A stretch of 64,000 bases of DNA from CAILZL01 sp035548495. Its GTDB lineage: Bacteria; Pseudomonadota; Gammaproteobacteria; Steroidobacterales; Steroidobacteraceae. The stretch spans positions 65,132 to 129,131 of the forward strand of contig DASZSV010000005.1 of assembly GCA_035548495.1 (NCBI GenBank), written 5' to 3'. Positions 17,031-26,335 of this stretch are shown in pieces. Both the position numbers and the translations under genes were made by a program. The number at the start of each line of letters is the position of its first letter. Position 1 is the stretch's first letter. The notes under the pieces were generated by a model. It worked only from the letters and a program-made list of their open reading frames with translations. It searched no databases and was not told the origin of the DNA.

Positions 17031-18119
17031 ATGGCTCGAATTGACGCATTCCTTAAACTGGGTACCGACCAGGGCTGTTCCGACATTCATTTTGCCGTCG
17101 GCATTCCGCCCATGCTGCGCATGTATGGCGACTTGATGCCCGTCAAGTTTCGCGATTTGTCGCATGGTGAACTTGAGGGTTACATCGGCGAAATCACTAC
17201 GCGCATCCAGCAGGACCAGTTGCGCAAAGGACATGACCTGGATTTTTCCTATGTGGCTGCCAGCGGCGGACGATTCCGTGTGAATGTGTTCCGCAAGGAT
17301 ACCGGCATCGGTGCGACCTTCCGCGCCATTCCGACTGAAGTTCCCACGCTGGAGTCTTTGAAGCTGCCAGCCATTATCCAGAAGCTGTGCGACAACCATC
17401 AAGGCATGATTCTCGTGACGGGCTCAACCGGCACCGGCAAATCTACGACACTGGCTGCCATGATTGATTACCTCAATCGCGGCCGCAAACTGAATATCAT
17501 CAGCCTTGAAGACCCGATCGAATTCGTACACAGAAGCAAGCAGAGCCAAGTCATTCAACGCGAACTCAACACCCACCTGCCGACATTTGCCGAGGGCGTG
17601 CGCGCCGCGCTGCGCGAGGATCCCGATGTCATTCTCGTCGGTGAATTGCGTGATGCCGAAACCATTCGCTGGGCAATGACTGCGGCAGAAACCGGACATC
17701 TCGTACTGGGCACATTGCATACCACCGGTGCAGTGAAAACCATTGATCGCGTCGTCGATGCACTGCCTGCTGATGAACGTGAACAGACCAAGGCATTCCT
17801 TTCGCAAAGTCTGCTGGCGGTGATCACACAGGTTCTGGTGAAGACTGCAGATCTTCGCGGCCGCAAGGCAATTTGCGAAATCATGCTGATCAATCGCGCC
17901 ATCGGTAAACTGATTTCGACCGATCAGACACACCAGATTCCATCGCAATTGCAAATGGGCAAGGACAGCGGCATGCAAACCATGGATCAGGCCCTGTTGA
18001 ACGCGATTCTGGCCAAGGAAATCGATCCCGACGATGCATATGTGTATGCCAACGACCAGAAGCTGTTCTCGCGCTACGTCACCGACACCAGCATTCTGCC
18101 CAAGTTCGAACAGAATTAA
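17031..18119 (+). CDS. pilT: Type IV pilus retraction ATPase, PilT-like
   Basis: A 362-residue secretion-superfamily ATPase that would power pilus retraction at the cytoplasmic face of the pilus machine. Walker A is VTGSTGTGKSTTLAAM, the Asp box is ISLEDPIEF, Walker B is VILVGELRDAETI, and the His box LGTLHTTGA is present. The PilT C-terminal AIRNLIRE motif is changed to AIGKLIST. It is followed 12 bases later by pilU. The family member is therefore PilT-like, though a divergent paralogue cannot be excluded. No good ribosome site precedes the ATG. Confidence 0.85.
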   Translation: MARIDAFLKLGTDQGCSDIHFAVGIPPMLRMYGDLMPVKFRDLSHGELEGYIGEITTRIQQDQLRKGHDLDFSYVAASGGRFRVNVFRKDTGIGATFRAIPTEVPTLESLKLPAIIQKLCDNHQGMILVTGSTGTGKSTTLAAMIDYLNRGRKLNIISLEDPIEFVHRSKQSQVIQRELNTHLPTFAEGVRAALREDPDVILVGELRDAETIRWAMTAAETGHLVLGTLHTTGAVKTIDRVVDALPADEREQTKAFLSQSLLAVITQVLVKTADLRGRKAICEIMLINRAIGKLISTDQTHQIPSQLQMGKDSGMQTMDQALLNAILAKEIDPDDAYVYANDQKLFSRYVTDTSILPKFEQN

Positions 18120-18131
18120 GTGTAAGCATCC

Positions 18132-19256
18132 ATGAGCACCGAACCTTCACGCGTTGAGACCACCGGCACCAATCGTGCAGCCCAGATGGCGGCACCGAAA
18201 CGTATTGACGAATACTTGAAAGAAGTGTTGAGCAAGGGTGGTTCCGATCTGCATTTCATCGCCGGTGATCCCGCGCGCATCCGTTTGTACGGCGAATTGC
18301 AACCGCTGCGTCCTGATGTCCTGCAACCCTTGATGGTTGAAGAAATCCTGCGCGAAATCATGCCGCGCAATGCAGTGGCAAGACTGGACGAAAAAAACGG
18401 CGCCGACTTTGCATACATCATTCCGGGTATATCGCGCTTTCGTGTGAACATTCTGCGTCACTTGAATGGATTGGGTGCCGTGTTCCGCGCCATTCCTTCA
18501 CAGGCAAAGACACTGGATGATCTGAAAATGCCGGATGCGGTGCGCAACATGTGCAAGACCAATGCTGGCTTGATTCTGGTGACAGGCAAAACCGGGTCCG
18601 GCAAATCAACCACCCTGGCAGGCATGATTGATGACATCAACACCCGCGTGAAAGGTCACATCATCACCATTGAAGATCCGATCGAATTCGTGCACACACG
18701 CAAGAACTGTCTGATCAGTCAACGTGAAGTAGGCGTGCATACCGATTCATTTGCAACGGCATTGCACTCTGCATTGCGTGAAGATCCCGACGTCATTCTC
18801 GTCGGCGAAATGCGTGACTATGAAACCATGAGCATTGCAGTCACTGCCGCTGAAATGGGCGTACTGGTGATGGGCACACTGCATACCAACGGCGCCGCAC
18901 CTACGGTGGATCGCATCATCAATTCGTTTCCGGCCGAGAAACAGGGTCAGGTGCGCGTGATGCTGTCAACCTCGTTGCGCGGCGTGATTTCGCAGCAACT
19001 GTTGCCGCTCAAGGGACGGCCGGGGCGTGTCGCCGCGCTGGAAATCATGGTGAATACACCGGCGGTCGCCAACCTCATCCGTCAGGGCAAACTGGATCAA
19101 CTTGAGAACACCATTCAAAGCGGCGCGCAGTTCGGCATGCGCACCATGGACTCTGCGATTCAGGAATTGCTGGACAAGGACATCATTTCCGGCCGCAATG
19201 CTTATCTCAAAGCCATCAACAAGGCCAAGTTCGAAGCAGTAAAAGACATTACCTGA
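18132..19256 (+). CDS. pilU: Type IV pilus ATPase PilU
   Basis: A 374-residue PilT paralogue that assists PilT-dependent retraction. It has Walker A VTGKTGSGKSTTLAGM, the Asp box IEDPIEFVH, and Walker B VILVGEMRDYETM; the GEMRD-YETM form is characteristic of PilU, where PilT has GELRD-AETI. It is 12 bases after pilT and probably on the same transcript. In Pseudomonas this pair sits near proC; here it sits between a tRNA and metG. Confidence 0.87.
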   Translation: MSTEPSRVETTGTNRAAQMAAPKRIDEYLKEVLSKGGSDLHFIAGDPARIRLYGELQPLRPDVLQPLMVEEILREIMPRNAVARLDEKNGADFAYIIPGISRFRVNILRHLNGLGAVFRAIPSQAKTLDDLKMPDAVRNMCKTNAGLILVTGKTGSGKSTTLAGMIDDINTRVKGHIITIEDPIEFVHTRKNCLISQREVGVHTDSFATALHSALREDPDVILVGEMRDYETMSIAVTAAEMGVLVMGTLHTNGAAPTVDRIINSFPAEKQGQVRVMLSTSLRGVISQQLLPLKGRPGRVAALEIMVNTPAVANLIRQGKLDQLENTIQSGAQFGMRTMDSAIQELLDKDIISGRNAYLKAINKAKFEAVKDIT

Positions 19257-19383
19257 CAACAAGCCTTTCCGCATCGCCTGTTCCCGTGATCAACGGAACA
19301 TAACCGCACTCCGCAGCAGCGACACGTTTTCGCACCGGCCGTGGCATAATGATCGTCCGATTTCATTGTTGCCTGCATACTTC

Positions 19384-21405
19384 ATGTCCAAACGCCGCAT
19401 TCTCGTCACCAGCGCTCTGCCCTACGCCAACGGTCCCCTGCATCTCGGCCACATGGTGGAAGCCGTTCAAACCGATATCTGGGTTCGCTACCAGCAACTG
19501 TGCGGCAACGAATGCATCTATGTCTGCGCAGATGATACGCACGGCACACCCATCATGTTGCGCGCGCAGTCCGAAGGCATCACGCCGGAAGAATTGATTG
19601 CGCGCGTCGCCATCGAGCATAAAACGGATCTTGATGCATTCAACATCGGACTTGCCAATTTCTATTCAACGCACAGTGAAGAGAATCGCGAACTCACCTA
19701 TCGTCTTTATGATGCGCTGGATCGCGGTGGTTATATTGACCGCCGCATGGTGCGACAGGCGTATGACGAAACGGCAAACATGTTCCTGCCGGACCGCTAT
19801 GTGAAAGGCACCTGTCCGCGCTGCAATTCACCCGATCAATATGGTGATGCGTGCGAAGTGTGTGGTGCAACGTATTCACCCGGTGAATTGAAAGATGCTG
19901 TGTCCGTTATCAGCGGCACCAAACCGGTGGAACGCGAGTCGGAACATTTCTTCTTCAAGCTCGGCGAGTTTGAAACCATGTTGCGCGACTGGACGCGTTC
20001 AGGCACCTTGCAAGCCGCAGTTGCGAACAAGCTGGATGAATGGTTTGTTGCAGGCCTGAAAGACTGGGACATCTCGCGTGATGCACCCTACTTTGGTTTT
20101 GAAATTCCCAATGCGCCGGGAAAATATTTTTATGTATGGCTCGATGCACCGGTGGGATACATGGCCAGCTTCCTCAACCTGTGCCGCTCCAGAGGCTGGG
20201 GCTTTGAAACATGGTGGAAAGCCGGCAGCGAAACCGAGCTGTATCATTTCATCGGCAAGGACATCCTGTATTTCCATTCATTGTTCTGGCCCGCTGTATT
20301 GCATGGCGCCGGTTTCCGCACACCCACCGCCATTCATGTGCATGGTTTCCTCACCGTGAACGGCGAGAAGATGTCCAAGTCGCGCGGCACGTTCATCACC
20401 GCCAAAGTGTGGCGCGAACATTTACCGACTGAACCGCTGCGTTATTTCTATGCATCACGGCTTGGTCCCGGCCTTGATGATCTCGATCTCAATCTCGACG
20501 AGTTCGTTGCCAAGATCAATTCCGACATTGTCGGCAAGCTGGTGAACATTGCCAGCCGCTGCGCCGGATTTCTCGCGCGCAGTTTTGAAAACCGTCTGGC
20601 CATCAAGCTGCCCGAACCGGCGCTGTACGAAGACTTTGCCAGCAGGTCGCAGGTCATTGGTGATCTGTATGAGGGCCGTGACTTTGCCGCAGCAATGCGT
20701 GAAATCATGATGCTTGCCGACAAAGCCAATCAGTACATTGATCAGCACAAGCCCTGGCTGCTGGCCAGAGATCCTGAACGCAGCAATGATGTGCATCTGG
20801 TTTGCACCCAGGCCATCAACCTGTTCCGCGCGTTAATCATTTATCTGAAGCCGGTGTTACCGCAGATTGCCGCGCAGGCAGAACAGTTTCTGGGTGGCCA
20901 GACGCTGGACTGGGATGACATGCAGCGCCCGTTGCTTGCAGTAAAGATCAACAACTACGAGCCGCTGGCGACGCGCATTGATACCGCAGCCATCGCACGC
21001 ATGCTGGAAGCCAATAAACCCAAAGCGGATCCTGTGAAAACCGAAGACAGCAACGTGACAACCGTTGCGGGCAACGATGAAGCAACGATTGAAGACTTCG
21101 CCAAGCTGGATCTGCGCATTGCAAAGATCATCAATGCGGAACATGTTGAGGGCGCTGACAAATTGCTGAAGCTGACCGTGGACATCGGCGAAAGCAGCAC
21201 GCGCACCATCTTTGCAGGCATTCGTTCTGCATATGAGCCTGCCGCATTGACTGGCCGGCTGACGCTGGTATTTGCCAATCTCAAACCACGCAAGATGCGC
21301 TTTGGTGTTTCCGAAGGCATGGTGCTTGCCGCAGGTCCCGGCGGTAAAGATATCTTCATTTTGTCACCGGACGCCGGCGCCGAACCCGGCATGAAAGTGA
21401 AATAG
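19384..21405 (+). CDS. metG: Methionyl-tRNA synthetase
   Basis: A 673-residue class I aminoacyl-tRNA synthetase. The N-terminus has the HIGH-type motif in NGPLHLGHMVEA, the zinc knuckle follows (CPRCNSPDQYGDACEVCGA), then KMSKS in GEKMSKSRGTF. The C-terminal 110 residues are the Arc1p/EMAP-type tRNA-binding and dimerisation domain (FAKLDLRIAKI...). ATG 19384 gives the family N-terminus MSKRRILVTSALPYANG; an in-frame start at 19366 adds six residues without support. The rnfA start lies 4 bases after the stop. Confidence 0.97.
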   Translation: MSKRRILVTSALPYANGPLHLGHMVEAVQTDIWVRYQQLCGNECIYVCADDTHGTPIMLRAQSEGITPEELIARVAIEHKTDLDAFNIGLANFYSTHSEENRELTYRLYDALDRGGYIDRRMVRQAYDETANMFLPDRYVKGTCPRCNSPDQYGDACEVCGATYSPGELKDAVSVISGTKPVERESEHFFFKLGEFETMLRDWTRSGTLQAAVANKLDEWFVAGLKDWDISRDAPYFGFEIPNAPGKYFYVWLDAPVGYMASFLNLCRSRGWGFETWWKAGSETELYHFIGKDILYFHSLFWPAVLHGAGFRTPTAIHVHGFLTVNGEKMSKSRGTFITAKVWREHLPTEPLRYFYASRLGPGLDDLDLNLDEFVAKINSDIVGKLVNIASRCAGFLARSFENRLAIKLPEPALYEDFASRSQVIGDLYEGRDFAAAMREIMMLADKANQYIDQHKPWLLARDPERSNDVHLVCTQAINLFRALIIYLKPVLPQIAAQAEQFLGGQTLDWDDMQRPLLAVKINNYEPLATRIDTAAIARMLEANKPKADPVKTEDSNVTTVAGNDEATIEDFAKLDLRIAKIINAEHVEGADKLLKLTVDIGESSTRTIFAGIRSAYEPAALTGRLTLVFANLKPRKMRFGVSEGMVLAAGPGGKDIFILSPDAGAEPGMKVK

Positions 21406-21409
21406 CACA

Positions 21410-21976
21410 ATGTCAGCACTGCTCATCATTCTGCTCGGAACAGTGCTGATACAGGGATCAGCACTGGTACTGGGTGGTGCACGTCCCGCCGTGCATGCAA
21501 GAATGTCGCTCGCCACAGAGTTGCACGAAGCGATATTCACCATCGCCACCATGACATTGAGTGCCGTGCTGGGCTTCATTGTCACCCACCATGTGCTCGT
21601 ATCCGGACTGATGTATCTGCGCACGCCGGCAATTGTGCTGACCACTGCAGCCGCCATCATCATCACACGCGCACTTGTTGATACCTCAACGCGCAACGCT
21701 CAACATCAAGTGCTCGTGATACTTACCGGACAATGTGCATTGCTGGGCATTGCACTGTTCTCAGCGTATTTTGCCGACTCACTGCTTCAATCATTTGTCT
21801 ATGGCTTCGTCGCCGCCGGCGCGTTAACCATTCTGAATGCCGCCTTCAGTGCACTTATCGAACGCGTTGATACCGACGTTATTCCCTTCGTGTTTCGCGG
21901 CATTCCCGTGGCATTGATCAGCGCCGGACTGATGGCGCTGGCATTGATGGGCTTTGCTGGCATCGTACAACACTGA
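21410..21976 (+). CDS. rnfA: RnfA-like membrane subunit, one cysteine missing
   Basis: A 188-residue protein with about six transmembrane helices, related to RnfA/RsxA and NqrE. In canonical members the segments LGLCPFMG and NCAVLG each give a cysteine to a [2Fe-2S] cluster buried between RnfA and RnfE. Here the first segment is LVLGGARPAV with no cysteine and the second, GQCALLG, keeps Cys109, the only cysteine of the protein. The start lies 4 bases after metG and the next gene, 80 bases on, is rnfC rather than rnfB. The identification rests on topology, the GQCALLG motif and the neighbouring rnf genes. Confidence 0.75.
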   Translation: MSALLIILLGTVLIQGSALVLGGARPAVHARMSLATELHEAIFTIATMTLSAVLGFIVTHHVLVSGLMYLRTPAIVLTTAAAIIITRALVDTSTRNAQHQVLVILTGQCALLGIALFSAYFADSLLQSFVYGFVAAGALTILNAAFSALIERVDTDVIPFVFRGIPVALISAGLMALALMGFAGIVQH

Positions 21977-22056
21977 CGCACGGCAGCCAGCAAGGGAAGT
22001 AGCAATGCCGTTGCCCGCAGCGCTATGATTATCGCAGCGAACTACGTGACATCACC

Positions 22057-23346
22057 ATGCACAACGGCCTGCACCTCAACTCGTTCAAACATCTGTGCGA
22101 TGAAGGCAACATCAACATCATGCCGGCACCGGATGTCCTGAGGTTGTCGCTGCAACAGCATTCAGATACAGCGCTGCATCCCTGTGTACAACAAGGCGAG
22201 ACGGTTGCCATGGGACAGGTCATTGCCAAGCCTGATTCAACACTTGGCGCCTGGTTGCATGCACCGGTATCGGGACGCATTCATGCAATCAATGACAAAT
22301 CCGGTGATCGCGAGATAGTCATCACGAATGATCATCATGATCGCCGCGCTGCGACCTGCATGCCGTACCCCGACTGGCAGACGTGGTCATCACCGGAATT
22401 GATTGATCATCTTGCCAAGGGCGGCATCGCCGGACTGGGTGGCGCAGTCTATTCAACTGGCGCCAAAATTTCCGCGCACTTAAAACACCGGATTGAAACC
22501 GTAATCATCAACGGCATGGAATGCGAGCCCTTCATCACCTGCGACGATCACCTGATGCGTGAACACGCAACGTCCATTCTCAACGGCACGCAAATTCTGC
22601 TGCATGCCAGCGGCGCACAGAATGCAATTGTTGCCATCGAGGACGACAAACCCGCTGCCATTCACTCCATGCGCGACGCGCTGCAATCACTGGATGACAC
22701 GCGCATTCAGGTTCGCATCCTGCCAACGCGTTATCCCGGCGGTGATGAAGGCCAGTTGACAAAACAATTGCTCAGCAGGGAAATTCCACGCGGCCAGTTG
22801 CCCTCAGCCATCGGTGTATTGACCAATAACGTTGCAACCGCACACGCCTGTGCACAATGGATACTGAAAGGCGAACCATTGATCAGCCGGATTGTCACCG
22901 TTACCGGACATGGCATCCATCAACCCTTCAATGCCGAAATCCGCATCGGTACCGCATGCAAGGACATCATTGCTTTTTGCGGCGGCTATGGTGATGACAT
23001 TGTTACACTCATCATGGGTGGCAGCATGATGGGCAAGGCGCTACGCAACGACAATGACACCATCTCCAAAGCCAGCAACTGCCTGATCGCCGCCACTGAC
23101 ATTGATATCTCGCCCGCATACATCGAACAACCCTGCATTCGATGTGCAGAATGCGCCAATGCCTGTCCGGCAAATCTGTTGCCGCAACAATTGCTCATGC
23201 ACTTGCGCAATCACAACATCAATGCTGCAGTAGAGCTGGGTCTGCGCGATTGCATTGAATGCGGCTGCTGCGATGCAGTTTGTCCCAGCCATATCATGCT
23301 GGCGTCGCGATTCCGCGCCGCCAAATTGCAGCTGCATCACCAGTAG
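22057..23346 (+). CDS. rnfC: Rnf complex subunit C
   Basis: A 429-residue peripheral subunit that in Rnf complexes links NADH and ferredoxin. Visible segments are GIAGLGGAVYSTG (canonical GIAGLGGAGFPT), VIINGMECEPFITCDD and GVLTNNVATAHA, then two [4Fe-4S] sites, CIRCAECANACP and CIECGCCDAVCP. It lacks the long Ala-rich C-terminal extension of E. coli RsxC. The glycine-rich nucleotide loop is slightly altered. It follows rnfA after an 80-base gap where rnfB would normally be, and its stop is one base from rnfD. Confidence 0.88.
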   Translation: MHNGLHLNSFKHLCDEGNINIMPAPDVLRLSLQQHSDTALHPCVQQGETVAMGQVIAKPDSTLGAWLHAPVSGRIHAINDKSGDREIVITNDHHDRRAATCMPYPDWQTWSSPELIDHLAKGGIAGLGGAVYSTGAKISAHLKHRIETVIINGMECEPFITCDDHLMREHATSILNGTQILLHASGAQNAIVAIEDDKPAAIHSMRDALQSLDDTRIQVRILPTRYPGGDEGQLTKQLLSREIPRGQLPSAIGVLTNNVATAHACAQWILKGEPLISRIVTVTGHGIHQPFNAEIRIGTACKDIIAFCGGYGDDIVTLIMGGSMMGKALRNDNDTISKASNCLIAATDIDISPAYIEQPCIRCAECANACPANLLPQQLLMHLRNHNINAAVELGLRDCIECGCCDAVCPSHIMLASRFRAAKLQLHHQ

Positions 23347-23347
23347 C

Positions 23348-24376
23348 ATGAAACTTGCCACACCAACCGCGCCGTTTGTCCGCACTACTCGCACGGTGCG
23401 CTGGATCATGGGCATGGTGCTGCTGACGTTATTGCCTGCGGCCATTGTTTATTGCATCAACTTTGGCTGGGGCTTGGTTGTCCAGTTTGCACTCGCGGCA
23501 TTGTCCGGTCTTGTCTTTGAAGCACTGGCATTGACGCTGCGCAAACGCGCCTTGCAACCAGCACTCAGTGACGGCAGCACGCTGGTGACTGCTGCTTTGC
23601 TGGCATTCTCGATGCCACCACTGGCACCGTGGTGGTTGATTGTCAGCGCCATGGCCTTTGCCATCCTGCTGGCAAAACACCTGTATGGCGGCCTCGGAAT
23701 GAATCCCTTCAATCCCGCGATGGTCGGTTATGCAGTGTTGCTGGTGTCCTTCCCTGCAGCGATGACACAGTGGCTGCCAGCCGCTTCAATCAGTACAGTG
23801 CAGATTGATTTCTTGCAAACCTTGCTCAGCATCCTGAGTGGACACTTGCCTGCATCGCTGGATGTGAATCTGTTGTCAACCGCTTCGCCACTGGCTGCAT
23901 TGCATTCCGGTCTGGCACTGCGGCACACCATGGATGAAGTACTGGCTACACCCACCTTTGGCAACATTGCGGGTGCAGGATGGGAATGGGTTTCGCTGTG
24001 CTGGTTGCTCGGTGGTTTGATGATGCTGGCATTGCGCCTGATACGCTGGCACATACCGGTAGCGATGCTGACGGCAACAGCACTCTGCGCCCTGGTGATG
24101 AACACCAGCGATCCCGGCCAGTATGCTGGTGTATTGTTTCATCTGTTCTCCGGCGCCACCATGATCGGTGCATTCTATATTGCAACCGATCCAGTGACCG
24201 CCCCCGGCAGCCCGCGTGGCAGACTGTACTATGGTGCAGGCATTGGTGTGCTCACGTATGTCATTCGCAGCTTTGGACATTATCATGATGGCCTTGCCTT
24301 CGCGGTGCTGATCATGAACATGCTGACCCCCTTGCTCGACAAACTCACCATACCACGCATTTATGGCGAAGCCTGA
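23348..24376 (+). CDS. rnfD: Rnf complex subunit D
   Basis: A 342-residue membrane subunit with about ten transmembrane helices that normally carries covalently bound FMN. Typical segments are GGLGMNPFNPAMVGYA and SGATMIGAFYIATDPVTAP. The region matching the flavinylation motif (GATPL in many RnfD) reads STASPL, so Ser would take the place of the FMN-bearing Thr. ATG 23348 follows the rnfC stop by one base. The gene ends 14 bases into rnfG. Confidence 0.88.
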   Translation: MKLATPTAPFVRTTRTVRWIMGMVLLTLLPAAIVYCINFGWGLVVQFALAALSGLVFEALALTLRKRALQPALSDGSTLVTAALLAFSMPPLAPWWLIVSAMAFAILLAKHLYGGLGMNPFNPAMVGYAVLLVSFPAAMTQWLPAASISTVQIDFLQTLLSILSGHLPASLDVNLLSTASPLAALHSGLALRHTMDEVLATPTFGNIAGAGWEWVSLCWLLGGLMMLALRLIRWHIPVAMLTATALCALVMNTSDPGQYAGVLFHLFSGATMIGAFYIATDPVTAPGSPRGRLYYGAGIGVLTYVIRSFGHYHDGLAFAVLIMNMLTPLLDKLTIPRIYGEA

Positions 24377-25010
24377 TACGTCATTTAGCAGGCCTTCAAG
24401 TAGCGCTGTGGTTGCCAGTGTCGCGGTGGTTACGCTGGCATGCCTGGCGTTGTATTGCACCTGGCGCTTTACTGCATCGCGCATTGAACACAACGAACAT
24501 GCGTGGCTTGCTGCGCAGATCAACATGCTGGTACCGGCTGCATCTCATGACAATGATTTACTGGATGATCGCATCACGCTCGATGCGCCCGAGTATCTGG
24601 GTGACAACAATTCCGCCACAGTGTATCGCCTGCGCCGCAATGGCTTGCCGGCCGGCGCAGTGATTCATTGCTTGGCACCCGATGGTTATGGCGGCCCCAT
24701 CGAATTGCTGGTCGCCGTCACTTATGACGGCGAAGTATCCGGCGTCAACATTCTTGCGCATCATGAAACACCAGGCATTGGCAATGCATTTGAATTTCCC
24801 GGATCACACTGGCTGGACAGTTTCCGCGGCCGCTCGCTGCACAATCCGGATACCGCCGGGTGGAATGTACGCAAGGATGGCGGTATGTTCGAACAATTCA
24901 CCAGCGCCACCATCACACCACGCGCCATCATCAAGGGCGTGCAGCATGTGCTGGATTTCTATCAGCACTATCGCGAACGCATTTTCACCACCGCGTCCAT
25001 GCAGCCATGA
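24363..25010 (+). CDS. rnfG: Rnf complex subunit G
   Basis: A 215-residue protein with one N-terminal transmembrane helix (VVASVAVVTLACLALYCTW) and a periplasmic FMN-binding domain. The flavin attachment site, S-G-A-T in E. coli RsxG, is present as TSATIT near residue 185, with Ser replacing Gly and no Asp in front. ILAHHETPGIG is the usual family segment. It overlaps rnfD by 14 bases and rnfE by an ATGA, so coupling is tight. Confidence 0.85.
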   Translation: MAKPDTSFSRPSSSAVVASVAVVTLACLALYCTWRFTASRIEHNEHAWLAAQINMLVPAASHDNDLLDDRITLDAPEYLGDNNSATVYRLRRNGLPAGAVIHCLAPDGYGGPIELLVAVTYDGEVSGVNILAHHETPGIGNAFEFPGSHWLDSFRGRSLHNPDTAGWNVRKDGGMFEQFTSATITPRAIIKGVQHVLDFYQHYRERIFTTASMQP

Positions 25011-25657
25011 ACACGCCCAGCACGCCATCACTGGATATCACCTGGCGCCAACCCGCCTTTCTGTTACCGCTGTTCTGCCTGTGCCCGCTGCTCGCCGCGA
25101 CTACATCATTGGCCATTGGCATTGGACTAGCCGCAGTGCTATGCATCACCACGATCATCACCATGCTGGTGACGCAGACAACGCGCGCATTCATTCCTGA
25201 TTCAACCCGCTCGTTTGCATGGCTGATGATATGCAGCAGCATTACTGCCATCATCGAGTTATCGCTGCATGCATGGAACTACCACCTGTTTCGCGCGCTT
25301 GATCTGTTCCTGCCGCTGACGGTAATTGCACCATTGCTGATTGCAAGAACGGAAATGCAGGCAGAACAGACGTCTGCCGCCACACTGGCCATGCGTGCAG
25401 TCAAAATGAATGCAGGATTCCTGCTTGCCGCCATCGTCGTTGGCAGTGCACGTGAACTCATCGGTGATGGCGCATTATTTTCCGATGCAGCAGCAATACT
25501 CGGCACATCAGCGCCTTCCATTGTTCTATTTCCGAAAAACATGGGTTTCCTGCTGGCCGTACTCGCGCCGGGCGCATTCATCGGCCTTGGCCTTGGTGTT
25601 GCGCTGTACAATTGGTTGTGGATACACATGCCACGCAAGAAAACCGGCCATGCATAA
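25007..25657 (+). CDS. rnfE: Rnf complex subunit E, one cysteine missing
   Basis: A 216-residue membrane protein paralogous to RnfA. The first cluster segment is kept as FCLCPLLA (Cys26 aligns with LGLCPLL), but the second, normally IVTNCIVIGRAE, reads TVIAPLLIARTE, with Pro109 in place of the cysteine. GSARELIGDG is the usual family segment. The start is the ATGA overlap with rnfG, and its end overlaps nth by 8 bases. Confidence 0.82.
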   Translation: MNTPSTPSLDITWRQPAFLLPLFCLCPLLAATTSLAIGIGLAAVLCITTIITMLVTQTTRAFIPDSTRSFAWLMICSSITAIIELSLHAWNYHLFRALDLFLPLTVIAPLLIARTEMQAEQTSAATLAMRAVKMNAGFLLAAIVVGSARELIGDGALFSDAAAILGTSAPSIVLFPKNMGFLLAVLAPGAFIGLGLGVALYNWLWIHMPRKKTGHA

Positions 25658-26333
25658 AGACAAGATTGCAGAACTGTTCGAACGTCTCAAGTCCATCAAT
25701 CCCAAACCAGCCACGGAATTGATTTATCAAACACCATTCGAGTTGCTGGTGGCCGTCATCCTGTCGGCGCAGGCAACGGACAAAAGTGTCAACATCGCCA
25801 CACGCACCTTGTTCAAGGCCGCAAACACGCCAGAAACCATTCATGCACTGGGTGTGACGGGTCTGTCGAAATACATACGCACCATTGGCCTGTTCAACTC
25901 CAAGGCGAAGAATATCATTGCCACCTGCAAGATATTGATGGAACACCATCACAGCCAGGTGCCACGCACGCGCGAAGCACTGGAAGCGTTGCCCGGCGTC
26001 GGCCGCAAGACCGCCAATGTAATCCTGAATACGGCTTTCGGCGAACCCACCATCGCAGTGGATACACACATCTTTCGTGTTGCCAACAGAACTGGAATGG
26101 CGCGCGCCAAAAATGTTGCGCAAGTGGAACACAAACTCCTGAAAGTGGTTCCGGAGCGATACAAGCATGATGCTCACCACTGGTTGATACTGCATGGACG
26201 CTATGTATGCAAGGCGCGCAAACCGGATTGCCCGCACTGTGTTATTGCCGACCTGTGCGCATACAAACAAAAGACCAGAACTGATGACGATGCCGTCAAG
26301 ACAAAAGCAAAGCCTGTGTCGCGGAAAAAATAG
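25650..26333 (+). CDS. nth: Endonuclease III
   Basis: A 227-residue DNA glycosylase/AP lyase that removes oxidised pyrimidines. The helix-hairpin-helix LPGVGRKTANVIL holds the catalytic Lys, the catalytic Asp is in VDTHIFRV, and the [4Fe-4S] cluster ligands are C-x6-C-x2-C-x5-C in CKARKPDCPHCVIADLC. ATG 25650 overlaps rnfE by 8 bases. The Lys-rich C-terminal tail of about 20 residues is longer than in E. coli. The rnfE-nth link is conserved in gammaproteobacteria. Confidence 0.96.
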   Translation: MHKDKIAELFERLKSINPKPATELIYQTPFELLVAVILSAQATDKSVNIATRTLFKAANTPETIHALGVTGLSKYIRTIGLFNSKAKNIIATCKILMEHHHSQVPRTREALEALPGVGRKTANVILNTAFGEPTIAVDTHIFRVANRTGMARAKNVAQVEHKLLKVVPERYKHDAHHWLILHGRYVCKARKPDCPHCVIADLCAYKQKTRTDDDAVKTKAKPVSRKK

Positions 26334-26335
26334 CC

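Noticed and set aside
22004..22027. Mini-ORF of 7 codons with AAGGGAAG upstream, between rnfA and rnfC, perhaps a leftover of rnfB
   Set aside because: The seven codons do not resemble the RnfB N-terminus; it is too short to interpret.
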